A stretch of DNA of 64,000 bases from Nereocystis luetkeana (GCA_031213475.1 JARUPZ010000026.1:2369095-2433094); one strand, 5' to 3'. Counted from the first letter of the stretch, positions 38,145 through 50,800 are shown. The notes: generated by a model not told the origin, from the sequence alone. Numbers and translations: made by a program.

Positions 38145-38716
38145 TATACCGTAATCATGCGAAGGTTCGCACCCATCGAAAGGCTGGCACCCATCGGAGA
38201 GATAGCACCGGGGTGCGATAAAAACACCAGGTAGAAACATTCAATCGTGTTTTCGCACCCCCATCGGAGAGTTCGCCCCCCGGTGGGATCTCTCCGACAT
38301 AAATAGAAATTTGAGGGCCACCGCAGCGGGTCTGTAGTAATATTCTCATTTCTTTCATACTCCGATGAGATATCACCAGTGCGCCACTCCTCTCAAACGT
38401 ACTTTACCAACGCATGGTAGGTCAAGTCGTTTTAGGTATCGCACCCATCGGAGAGATCGCACCGGGGTGCATGTACGCAGCACCGTTGCCCCAGTACGGC
38501 CCGGTGTGTGTCGATTCAGCAGCGCACCCATCGGAGAGATCGCACCGGGGGTGCGCCAAAATAGAAGAACGGCATGATTTAGTTGTGTTTCCGCACCCCC
38601 ATCGGAGAGAACGCACCCATCGGAGAGATAGCACCGGGGTGCGATAAAAAACACAACGTAGAACCATTTAGAAACGCGATCGCACCCGGTGCGAACCTTC
38701 GCATGATTACGGTATA
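38145..38716. mobile_element. Element J: 572 bp with perfect 29-bp terminal inverted repeats
   Basis: The left end (TATACCGTAATCATGCGAAG, continuing to 38173) and right end (38688-38716) are exact inverted copies over 29 bp. The interior holds at least five partly palindromic copies of CCATCGGAGAGATCGCACC with GGGGTGCG. No transposase is encoded, so this is probably a non-autonomous TA-target DNA transposon of recent origin. Confidence 0.9.
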
Positions 38717-39516
38717 GTATCCCGCTACTACTGCTGTTTTCCGTGTGCCGCGCGTGCGTGCGGTGCGTGCCGTGTGTTCCGCGTGCAGTGTTTTTATGCC
38801 TCTTTTTTGTCGGCAGTCCTCGGTTTTGCGCCGGAGAGGCGTTCTTCACCGTGGGCGCCACAACAAAGACACGCATTAACATTCTTACAATGTTTGGTGG
38901 AAAAAATCAATAAAAAAAAAAATGTCAAAACGATTCAGTCAACAGCCGTAGCAGCAGGTCCACACTATTGAGATACTTGCACGTGTATTCAGTCCACAAT
39001 AAAGCAGGTGCTGTTGTAGAAGGGTCTATTAATACTACTGGGGCTGTGGATGTCTAGCTATGCACGGCAGGAACATGCAGCTATTTCATAACGTCGTATA
39101 TAGTGCTATGTCATACGCGTGTGATAAGATATCGCATGCTGTTTGTTTTTTTAAGTCTTTTTTTGCGCCACCCGCCACCCCCCACCCCCCCAGGCACGTC
39201 CGGGAGGGGAAGCCTGTAAAGGTGTATACTCTGTACGTACGTACAGTTCGGTCCGGTCCGGTCCGGTTCGGTTCGGTTCGGTTCGATTCGTCTGGGCGGG
39301 GTGGTACGTGGAGTCTCCCCGGCGTTTATAACCCCGTCCCATGAGACTTGCCGCGATACCATTGCGAAGTTGTCAGTTAATGCCGTATCGGATAATGCCA
39401 TCCAGGATAAATATTATTCCAAGTCCAGAGGGTGCTTGCTTTTCCCGTCCGGTGTGGCATACACTATAATAGTGGCCCCTTGGTAGTGCCCCTTCCCCTA
39501 TATAAACACGCCACCG

Positions 39517-39608
39517 TACCACCGTGCGACCCTCGGCGTAAATATAAGGAACGTTTGGTATCCATATTAGTGTCTAAACGTTTCTTATATTTCGGGTCAG
39601 AGTGATAT
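39517..39608. mobile_element. Family E MITE, copy E4
   Basis: TACCACCGTGCGACCCTCGG to CGGGTCAGAGTGATA with inner AATATAAGGAACGTTTGG and its complement AAACGTTTCTTATATTTC. Confidence 0.7.
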
Positions 39609-39667
39609 ACACTACAGTAGTGTTCCCCGTGTAGTGCCGGTTGGGTATATAGTGGAGGTCCCATTTC

Positions 39668-39942
39668 AATCTGGGAGAAGGGATCTTTAGGTTGGTAGGC
39701 TGTTCAGGTATTTTGGTTCCTGTCGGGATCAAGGTACGGGCGAAGACCCAACCCGACCCCTGACTCTATAACCCTAACCCCAAACCGCAGCCAAAACGGC
39801 CCAAAAGTGGCCATACTCGTGGCTGCGCCGCGTTTGCATCGCACCAGGAAATTTCTCGATTGCGGACGACGATTCCGAAGTTCAGACCGCGCTACGCAAT
39901 TTTCAAGTCAAAAACACCCCTGAAGAGCCCTTCTCCCAGATC
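39668..39942 (-). mobile_element. Element I, copy 2 (275 bp)
   Basis: AATCTGGGAGAAGGGATCTT to AGAGCCCTTCTCCCAGAT. Reverse of 30408-30713, with telomere-like ATAACCCTAACCCC inside. Outer flanks of both copies share AGTGCCGGCTGCCGCTA and GGCTGGCGC, so both may sit in a larger older repeat. Confidence 0.8.
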
Positions 39943-40554
39943 GTACTCATATAGTGCCGGCTGCCGCTACATTTTAGTGCCGGTATATGTTGGCTGGCGC
40001 ATATGATGCCGGCACTACTGCTGCGGGTTACACAAACGGAAAGCTGGCCAATTACATGAGGCTGATATTGTGACCGCAGCTTGCAACACGTTTCCACTCC
40101 CTCCGCCCCCCGTTTGGCCTTTCCGTCATTTGTTGTCTGCAACCTGTGTGTTGTCGAAAATTGTTACATAAGTTGTAACCCCCCATGGTTGTTAGGGGGT
40201 TTCATATCATCATACTCTCGCACCCTTTTCCTTTTGCTTTTCGTTTTTTTTTTTTTTTCGTACGGTATGTTTTTGTTCGTTGTGAAAGAAGTCGTGTCTT
40301 GTTGTGTGTTTTTCGTGGGTGGCGAGAGCCTGTTTTTGGAGTTATTTGCTGTGTTTTTTGTTTTGTTTTTGTGTGCTGTGATGTGATACGATACGTACAC
40401 AATTTCTTTCTGAAAAGGAATTATCGAGCGGTACAGCAGAATCGATTAACTTTGACATTGGCATGAGGCGATAGCTCACCGTAGGTCATGGAAGTATGCT
40501 TTTGAAGTACAGCGGTTTTCGGTACTCAGGCCCCTTGTAAGTGCGGGCTACTCG

Positions 40555-40664
40555 TATGACGGGGGACCATAGTTAATAGGACCTATGGTATACATACAAA
40601 CCTATATATTTAACCATTTTTACTAACAATATTTGGTCCTATTAACTATGGCCCCCCGTATTAT
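40555..40664 (+). mobile_element. Family A MITE, copy A10
   Basis: TATGACGGGGGACCATAGTT to ATGGCCCCCCGTATTA, internal GGACCTATGGTATAC. Confidence 0.88.
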
Positions 40665-40691
40665 ACAAGTATATATGGTTTGCGGTAGTCC

Positions 40692-40799
40692 AATACGGGG
40701 GACCATAGTTAATAGGACCTACGGTACACACAAAAACATGTATATTTCCCGATTTTTACTAGCAATATTTGGTCCTATTTACTATGGTCTCACGTAATA
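40692..40799 (+). mobile_element. Family A MITE, copy A11
   Basis: AATACGGGGGACCATAGTTA to ACTATGGTCTCACGTAATA. It lies only 28 bp after A10 in the same orientation. Confidence 0.88.
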
Positions 40800-40924
40800 G
40801 TCTAGTGGTGTATCATATTTTTGGCACACGTCAGCAGTCCTTGTTTCCATGTTGGCACCCTTGTCATTTGAGGTTTATGTTGTGTGCGCTAGAAAACAGA
40901 GTTGCCATGCCTTATCTTGTCGCC

Positions 40925-41700
40925 TCACCGTACCCTAGCCTCCTACCCTACGCTACCCTACCCTTCCGTTCCTTTACCGATGCTGTACGCGTAGTGTACC
41001 CACCCGTTACGCATGCCCATGCTCGCACCCTACCCGCAACCCGCCTTACCTCTACCCTTACCCTGCTCTACCCTACCCTGCCCTCCCCTCCCCTGCCTTA
41101 TGGCCTACCCTGCGCTTCCTTATACCCCGACATTACCCGTACCATACTTACATCTTTCCCGTACCCTCACCCTACCCTCATCTTCCCCTCCCCTCCCCTC
41201 CCCTTGCGCTTACTATATGTATCCCTTACCCGTACCATTACCCTACCCTCACCCTGCCCTTCCCTACCCTCACCCTGCCTTTCTCTGCCCTACCCTTCGC
41301 TGCCCTCCCCTCCCATTACCTACCCTACCCTACCCTACCCGCCCCACCCTACGCTCCTTTACCCTGCCCTTACCCATATTCACCTATCCCTTACCCGTAC
41401 CATTACCCTAACCTCACCCCACCCTACCCTACGCTACCCTCCCCTTTCCTACCTTATCCTACCCTCCCCTACCCTACGCTCCCTTACCCTGCCCTTACCC
41501 ATACTATACCTATCCCTTACCCGTGTCATTACCCATACCCTTACCCTACCCTACCCTGCCTTACCCTCCTCTTTCCTCCCCTTTCCTACCTTTACCTGTC
41601 GTATATCCTACCCTGTCAACCCTGCCGTTGCCCATACTATACCTATCCCCCACCCGCACCCTTACCCTACCCTACCCTGCCTTACCCTTTCCTTGTCCCG
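40925..41700. repeat. Degenerate CCCTA/CCCTC satellite
   Basis: About 770 bp of TACCCTACCCT, CTTACCCTGCCC and CTCCCCTCCC units. It is pyrimidine-only for long stretches and ends at the acceptor in front of cysteine synthase exon 1. It resembles, but is not, a CCCTAA telomere array. Confidence 0.85.
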
Positions 41701-41761
41701 CGTTCTGTGTCCAGCGAGCGCTTTCCTGGCTCCTTCTGTAATTTTGGGCAACCAAGGCGGG

Positions 41762-44700
41762 ATGGCGACTGGTGCCCGTGCGTCGGCCGTTACCATGGTG
41801 GCCGGGTCCGACACCAAGCTTCTCGAACAGCCTCTCATCGCTGATGACGTCACTCAGCTCATCGGCAAGGTTAGTGCGCGAGGGAGGGCTTGGTAGGGGG
41901 GAGGGGGGTTAGGAAGGAGGCGATGGGGGGAGAGGGAAGGGAGGAATGGGAGGCAGAGATAGGTAAGGGGAAAAACGAAGTAGGAAGGGAGGAGGGGAGA
42001 GGGGGCGCCTCAATCCATCAACCCAACCCGGCCCAACCCCACGCAACGCATCAACCCGACGCAACCCAACCCAACCTAACCAGCGTACTTGATACTGTAT
42101 GAACCCAAAAGCCAAGCCGATGTGACAGCAAACCCGAAACCAAACCATGCCCGGGTCTTGGTGTGTGTTTCGCGCAGACTCCCTTGGTCCGGCTCAACCG
42201 TGTGACCGATGGTTGCCATGCGACTATCCTGGCTAAGCTCGAGTCCATGGAACCCTGCAGCTCCGTGAAGGACAGGATCGGCCTCAGGTACGGGCGTCGG
42301 ACACACCCCCCGCCATGTGCACAGCATTAGGGTGGGGTAGCTCTGTTTGAAGGACCCTGGTATCACGGTGACCCTTGATGTTTAGGCTCGAAATGGGGGG
42401 GGGGGAGGGGCAGGCTTTCCAACGTATATTCGTTGGTGGAAAACCTGTTGTGTACCGCGTATTGTAAGCCGACAACATTTTTCGATTCACGCGGTAGGTT
42501 TTGAGACGCAACACACGACGGCGCGTGCTCTGGGCTTATCTTCGGCCTAGTTACTACCGGGCGCCGTGGTGGTGCGTTCGAGTTGTTGGAGGTCCCTTAC
42601 AGACCGGCGTCTCTCGTCACAGAACGTATTCATAGTGCCATTTTCAGGGACCAACGTACCGTAGTGCGTTCTTGGCTGTTAGGTCCCCTTGTACGAACGC
42701 CTCTCATCGCAGTTGGTACCCCCCCCCCCCCCCCCCCGCTTCTACATCCAGCTATTGGCCGAAATGGTGCGCAGATCAGTCGAGGATCCCTTCTTTACCG
42801 TTTTCCCTCATCGCGAGTTCCTTTCAAGGCGGCTAGCGGGGTCTGTTGAAGCGGGGTTTCGTTTCGCTGGTCGCTACGGCTTTCGTTTTTTGAGCTGTGT
42901 AGACTTGAACAAATTGAAACGGCCGGTGGTCTGCCTCTTCGCCATTTTAGCCGCATGAAAAAACCCGTCATCGTGGGTTTTTCCTTTCGTCAGTAAAAAC
43001 CCCCACGTCCGAATGCCTCCGAAAGGAACACCTTGCTGTAGTTTTACGAAAGCAAATTTGGTCCTGATTATCATGTTCCACGGCGGAGCATAGTATTCAG
43101 GACCCATCGTCTACACTGAAATCTATATATTGCAGTATTTTCACCAAGCATTTTTAGTCCTGATTACTATTAATATAGTTCCATAGGGGAGCATAGCATT
43201 CAGGGCCCATCATCTACACCAAAGCCTATCTATTACAGCTGTAGTATTTTGACGATTAAGAGGGGAATGTATATTCTGGAGCCTTGCAACGCCGTCAGAT
43301 ACGTATGTACATACATATTTTATCCTACATTGTGTCACATCTTACCCCGTCTCGAAAGGGATGCGTGGTTATTGTTCGAATGGCTAGGGCGAGCAACACA
43401 TTGGTTTTTGCCCCTCCCCACCCCCCGGTCATCCGACTACGGCCATGCATGACGTGTGTTCACCCCCCTCCCCACCGCCTGGTCGGGGAAAATCCGACGT
43501 GCTCCGTCCCGGCATTGTAGGAATTCGGAGGCTTATGGTCATGCGCCTTCGAACATGCAAGGCATGAGTACACCTCCGCAACCCCCTTCCCCCCCCCCCC
43601 CCCCCCCCCACACCGCCACACCGGAAAATAATGTAGAAACTCATTGAAGCTGTCACCCATATGCGAGTCTGCCTCACAAGCGGTTCTTAGTATATACGAT
43701 GCAGCTCACCCTCACACACACGGCGCTTCGCGCTTGGTGCAAGTAGTGCCTGCCTGGTGGGTGAAAACCCGACGTGCTCCGTCCCGACACTGTAGACATG
43801 CGAGGGTCTATGGTCATACGAATGCGGCCATGCATGAGATCGAGTGCCCCCCCCCCCCCTCCCCCCTGCTATTTTGGGTTTTTCTGTCTTTACCGTTCGT
43901 TTTGTCCGTTGAATAGCATGATCACGGAGGCGGAGAAGCGCGGGCAGATCAAGCCTGGTGTGACGACTCTGGTGGAGCCTACGAGCGGCAACACGGGAAT
44001 CGCGTGCGCCATGGTGGCGGCGGCCAGGGGTTACGATATCATCCTCACCATGCCCGACAGCATGTCTCTCGAGCGAAGGGTGTTGCTCAAGGTAAATTAT
44101 CTTACGCGTTCGATAAGTCGATGAGGACTGGATGTTGATGCTGATTTTTACTTTCAGAATTGCGATAAGTCGGTGAGTATTGGGTGTGTTGATGCTGATG
44201 TTTACTTTGAGAAATGTAGCGATTTGATCTCGGTGTGAGAAACAGTGTGTCTGTCCGGCGAAGGGTGTTGCTCGAGGTAGACGATGATATGCATTCGATA
44301 GTGATCCCGATATTGATAATGATGTTGGCATTTGATATCGATATTAGTATGGATGTTGATATTGATATGAGAGACGGCATGTCACTCGAGCGAAGGGGGG
44401 TACTATTACGGGGGACCATAGTTAATAGGGCCAAATATTGTTAGTGAAAGTGGTTGAATATATATGCCATAGGTCTTATTAACTATGGCCCCCCGTAACA
44501 GGTAAAGTATCAACACAGTTGACAGTGGTGTTGGTATTGATGTTGATGCTGATGTCGATCGATGTCGTTTTTGATGGGAGAAGACATCATCCTGACAATG
44601 TCCGACAGCATTTCTGTCAAGCGAAGGGTATTGCTCGAGGGTAAGATTATAATAGGCAAGCGATGGGGAGATATCGATATTGATGTTATGTTGAGAGTTA

Positions 44701-47700
44701 TGTACATATCGATGTTGATACCAAATATTGATATTGATGATAAAATTACATCGATATTGATGCTGATAGATATATCGATTGATGTAGATATCGTTGTCAA
44801 TGTTGATATTGATGTTGATAATTATACCGGTATCGATGTTGGTGTTGATAATTTACCGATATGTGTCGGTGTTGACAATTGATGTGAAAAAAGACACCCC
44901 CCTGAAGATGCTCGATAGCTGGTGCTCGGGCTAAACATATGGTCTGTCTTGATGTCTGCAGTGACTGGTGACGATAGCGATGACGATAATGATGATGATG
45001 ATGATGATGATGATTCGTAGAATGACGAGGATGATGATGATTCGTAGAATGACGAGGATGATGATGATTCGTAGAATGACGAGGATGATGATGAAATGGC
45101 GCTGAGTCATGGCGAGGATGATAATGACGCTGAATTTATTGGTTTTGATGGTTTTTCTACTGTATTCTCATCAATTTTGGTGTTTGCTATTACCGGGTAC
45201 GTGACTATAGTGACGATGACGATCGTGATGGTGGGGATGGTGACCTGATTATGATGACGATAGGTACGATTGATGGCCATCATCGGTAGGATTACCATAC
45301 GGTCACGTGCATGTGATATTATGACGATCTATCAATACTCCGTACCTGGCACCTGGCATACGATTGCTGGGTGATACGATTCCAAGATAACGTGTCTATG
45401 GTTATGAAATGACACGAATTTGCCTGGTATTAATAGTATATTTCGTTGTTATGATTTATGATTTTTTCAAGATTTCCATGACGTTGACGATCGCGACGTG
45501 CTGCCCTCCCTCCCTCCCTCCCTCCCTCCAGGCGTTCGGAGCTAAACTCGTGCTCACCCCCGCGACCAAGGGCATGGGCGGCTCGGTGGCGAAGGCCGAG
45601 GCGATCGTGGCAGAGATCGGCGAGAATGCCTTCATGCTGCAGCAGTTCAACAACCCCGACAACCCCAAGGTAGGTGTCTCGACCCCTCCCGCTCCTCCCT
45701 TTGCCCGACGACCTCCCCCCCCGACCCACCCCCCTCCGTTTACTTCGTGTCAACATCTCCTCTCCTTCGTTTGTGGTTCTTGATTTTGTTCTTGTTTTTT
45801 ATCCCGTTTTTTTATCTTCTCGTTTTTTTTTTCTTTCATGTTGTTGCCGTGGTACGATTTTTTTTCCTGTTTAAGTGTATTTTTTTTATTTTGGTATGCA
45901 CCTGCGCTTTTTTCTATGGTTGGTACAGGTGTTTTTTCTTTCTTTCTTTTTTTCTTTTTTTGGCCGTGTACTACTATGTCCGTTTGTGTGTCGAGATGAA
46001 GTACCGCACGACACCATCACCCTGGATGATAAGATAACCTGGAACGAATTTCGGAGCCGCTTTCCTCCAAAGCAAGGGTGGGGGGGGGCACACAAACGAA
46101 AGATGGTGCCGTTGGAAATATTTCGTCGATAAGGTTGCATACATAGACGCATCGCTCGTCGTACTCAGTACGTGCGCCCTCCCCGTTGTTGAGAAACCCA
46201 GCTTCGAAAATCGTCCGAAGGGGTGTGTTATCTTATCACCCTAGTGTGATATTACGCGGGACCATATTTAATAGGACCAAATACTGTTAGTAAAAATAGG
46301 GAAATATATAGGTTTTTGTGTGTACCGTAGATCCTATTAAATATGGCCCCCCGTAATAGTGTCATGCGGTACGTGACCCGAAATAGGTAGATCGTGAACG
46401 AGTTATATTTTGCGTGTTCTTGCTGTTCTGATACAATTCTTGTTCCCTTGGTCTTTTTCCCTTTGGTTTTCACTCTGTGGCCTTCTACCGTACTCTAAGC
46501 TGACCGGGAATGAAATACGGATCTGATACACCCAAAAAAATCGGACGTTGAAATAGAATGTGACAAACTCCCATTAATAGGACAGATACATCACACAACT
46601 ACACCAGGCACTACGATGTATTACGGGGGACCATAGTTAATAAGACCTAATATTGTTAGTAAAAATGGCTAAATATATACCTGCTAGGTTTTATGTATAC
46701 CATCGGTCCTATTGACTATTGGCCCCCCGTAATAGTATCTGTTGAATATGTGCGATTTATTTCAACATTGCTTTTGTTTTTTTTTATCGCTCAAAAAACG
46801 TTACACGGGACCCCCCCCCCCCCAAAAAAAAAAACCAGGTCCACCGCGAGACTACCGGGCCCGAGATCTGGACACAGACCGCCGGCAAGGTGGACGCTTT
46901 CGTGGCTGGTGTGGGCACGGGCGGAACCCTCACCGGCTCCGGACAGTACCTTAAGGTCATGAAGCCTTCAATCAAGGTGCGGGAGAATTGCAGTTTTTAT
47001 TTGTGTGTCCTTGTCTTCATTGTTTTGTTTGTTTTTGTGATTTTTTTGGGTGATTTTTTGTGATTTGGTGTTGGCTAATTTGCTCACCAGGTACCTGTTT
47101 TTGTGATTTTTTTGGGTGATTTTTTGTGATTTGGTGTTGGCTAATTTGCTCACCAGGTACCTGTTTTTGTGATTTTTTTGGGTGATTTTTTGTGATTTGG
47201 TGTTGGCTAATTTGCTCACCAGGTACCTGTTTTTTTTTTTTTTTTTTGTGGGGTATACCGATACCCGAATAGTGTACGTGGTGGAGGCAAAACTGTTCGC
47301 CATTGACCCCGTCGAGCCGCTAGGTGCTATCTGCCCATGAATGGGTTCCACAATGGTTGCACTTACCACACTCCCCCGATACATACAATGGTTGCAGGAC
47401 ATGAGTACACCCCTCCTACACTTTTTTTTATGTAGTATGTACGTACGTGTTCGCAGTTCAGTCTGTAAAGTTGACGGGGCCGTCAGGGTCACCGACCCCC
47501 CCCCACCCTCCCCTGTATCCCGCATTTGTGACACAATCCGACCCCCCCTCACCCAAAACCCATGTGGTGGCGACATTCACAGCTGGTCGCGATTGAACCG
47601 GTGGAGTCTGCTGTGCTGTCTGGGGGCAAGCCGGGACCTCACAAGATTCAGGGCATCGGGGCCGGCTTCATCCCCGGAAACTGCGACACTTCGCTCATCG

Positions 47701-47807
47701 ACCAGGTGACCTTTTTTTTCCCTTCTTTCTCTTCTTTTTTCCCCTTTTTTCTTTTTTCGTTTCTTTTCTTATTTGTCCTTTGTTCTTTTTTTTTCCTTTT
47801 TTCTTTA

Positions 47808-47838
<31 letters not shown>

Positions 47839-50800
47839 CGTGATTACGGGGGCGTGAAATTTCGTACAGAAAAAATCGGAATCACAACCAAATCATCAAA
47901 GTCGTACGTACGTATGTGTATTTAGTGTTTTTTATTACGTGTATTTACTGTCTGGTAGTTACATCATTTACCTGTGGTAATTTTGGTTTTTATGGCATGG
48001 CTGGCGTTTGCCTGCGGTCTATTGAGCTGAGGAAAGTTCCTGGAAATACGCAATTATTATTATTTAGTAGTAGTATCCTCTTCTTGAAATGTTGGGGGTC
48101 CGCCTCTCTCTCTCTGCTCCAGCCCCGCCTTTCAGCCGCATGGGTAGATAGAGGCTGGGTATCCCGATCAGTGGAACACCGGGTCTCATGCGTGCGGAGG
48201 CGGTGCCAGAGCCATGCACTTCCAAGGCCTGGTATATAGAGCTTTTGTGACTCTGCGTGCTAACCACAGTATATTTTCCCACGAAAAGAGGTGAAGCACT
48301 ACTATTATTACGGGGGACCATAGTTAATAGGACCTGTGGTACACACAAAAACCTATATATTTAACCATTTTTACTAACAATATTGGGTCCTATTAACTGG
48401 TCCCCCGTAATAGTAATTTTTCTCCAATAAACCGTTCGACCCTCTTTTGGTACGCGGACTGTTTTGTTTTGAATAGTTGCACCTGCGGGCAGGCAGATTC
48501 AAAGACACTGCTGGTAAAACGCATCACTCATACAACACGTACCGGTCTGATAATGATGTCTCATATATTTATTTATTTTCGTTTTTTTGCCAGAAAATTG
48601 AAATGTACCTACGTACAGGGATTCCTTTCGATTTTTTCTCGAAGCGTACACCGTCCGCCGTCGGCAAAAACGCACACACACAAAGTTACTGTAGTTACCC
48701 TGAGTACCTGCTATTATTCTTGGCGACGGCAACTTTTTTTTCCTTCTTCAAAATTCGTTTTCGTTTTTCGTCTTGTGTTTTTTCTTTTTATTCGCCTGTT
48801 TTGATTGTTCTTTGTTTTTTTTCTGATTGCTCTCGTTTCTTTTATTTTTTTATTTTTTTTTGGGGGGGGGCGGGGGTGGGGGGAGAACAGGTTGTCCAGG
48901 TGACCTCGGACCAATCGATGGAGATGGCGAGGGAGCTCGCGAAAAAGGAGGGTCTCTTGGTCGGCATCTCCGCTGGCGGGGCCGTACACGTGAGGGAGGC
49001 GTTATGAGAGAGGGGTTAGCGTAGGATTGGGGGATGGGGCGGGGAAGGGTAGGCTAGTGTCGGGGGGTAAAGGGTATGATACGGGCAGGGAAGTGTATGG
49101 GAGCTATCGGAGGAGGAACGCCTCTTGCCTCTTTGTCGCGAGAGACCCCAATCGCGCGAGGATGTGCACGCGAGGGAGGCGTTGTGAGAGGGGTTCGCGT
49201 AGGACTGAGGGTTACATAAGCTTGGTTATTGTGGGGCGGTTACGGATGTAGGGCTAGGGGGGGGGGGGTTGAGGGTTTCCGCGAAGGAGAAAGGCGTTTT
49301 AGCCTTTTGGTCAGGATCAACCCCCTCCGGCGGGGGGCCGTACACGTGATGGAGGCATTATGAGAGAGGGGTTAGCGTAAGGTTGAGGGCTAGGGAAAGG
49401 TGGGGGTCTGGTCAGGGGTTGGGGTACGGGGTACGGGGGGAATGGGGTTTGAGGGAGCTCGCGAAGCAGTAAGGCCTCTGGCCTCTAGGTCGGGATCTCG
49501 TCGGGCGGGGCCGTACAACGTAAGGAAGGGGTTGGGGTCGGGGGATGGGGTGGGATGAGGGTACTACTACAGCATCTCTTCTGGCAGGGCCGTACACGCA
49601 AGGAAGGCGTTCTGTGGGAGGGGTTAGGGGTGGGGTAGTATGGAGCAAGGGTGGGAGTTTCTCGTCGGGCGGAGCCATAGACGTGACTGAGGAGGTTTAG
49701 GGTATAGCGTTGGGGTGGCTGTGTGCGATGTGTTTTGTTTTTTCATGTTGAGAGATGTTGATATTAATAGTTGCCTCTGAGAGTGTTACCGCGTGCGCAA
49801 CCACTGTGTGCCCGGAATCGCAAGGATTGTGTGGGTGTTTTCCTCTTGATGTTTCACCGATCCTCGTGTTTCCGGACGGAGGGATGACATGCAATGCTCC
49901 GTCGAGGCCTTCACCTCCGCTCTGTGCTTCGTTTTCTTGTGTCTGTTCTTCCTTTTCTCCGTCGCCGTCGTCGCTGTTTTATGGTTTGTGCCCGTCCGCC
50001 CCCGTCTCTGGCCCCAGGGTGCTTTGGAGCTCGCCAAGCAGCCCGACATGAAGGGCAAGACCATCGTCGTTGTCATCCCCTCCTTCGGCGAGAGGTCAGC
50101 ACTCGAAAACAAAAAGACCTTGTATTCAACGAATAAGGGCGAAAAAACAAAACACAACGCCATGTCTACCTGGCGTACACTTATTAAGGCCGGGAGGATT
50201 TTTTTGTATGCCCTCCATGCCCCCCGAGTTTCCGGGTGACTTTAGTTTTGAGATAAGACACTTTTTCTGTGCGGTAGGATTTGCGCCGCTGTTTTGACAC
50301 AACGCTGTATTTGGACCTTAGCATAGAGCCACACGGGTGTGCCAGCTTGATGCCTCTTCGTCAGCATGAATAGCTCGCGATTCTCTCCTACTTGGCCGTC
50401 CGCACTTTCTCTTCGGAGGTACAATACACCTCGGTTTTTGGGGTCTCGGTCCAGTAGTCGATATTGGTCGAAATTTGGACGACACAAGATGCACCAAAAC
50501 AATTGCAACCCCCAACCTCACGTTTGTATTTTGTTCACGTCGAGAGAGCTATAGGCTAGCTGCAGCTCTCCACGAAAAATAGGAGTCAGGGATACCTGGT
50601 ATGGGTGAGGAGTCTCAAAAGACAATTGCAGGGGGGGTGCACCTCTGTATTTCGAAAGCGTGCATCTGACACCACTAGACCAATACCCTACGAATATGTT
50701 TAAGGCAATCGGGTGTTGACATTCGCCCTCCCGCCTTCCTTCTCTTTCTACCCCTCCCCCCACTATTTTATATAGGTTGGGTTGGCGTCGGTTGGCAGCG

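Noticed and set aside
40925..41700. Internal telomere array
   Set aside because: Units are CCCTA/CCCTC/CCCTG mixtures without a regular CCCTAA period, so it is a degenerate pyrimidine satellite.
40769..41761. In-frame N-terminal extension of cysteine synthase across the CCCTA satellite (about 330 extra codons)
   Set aside because: The peptide is pure Leu/Pro/Tyr repeat translation and an acceptor at 41714 explains the exon start.
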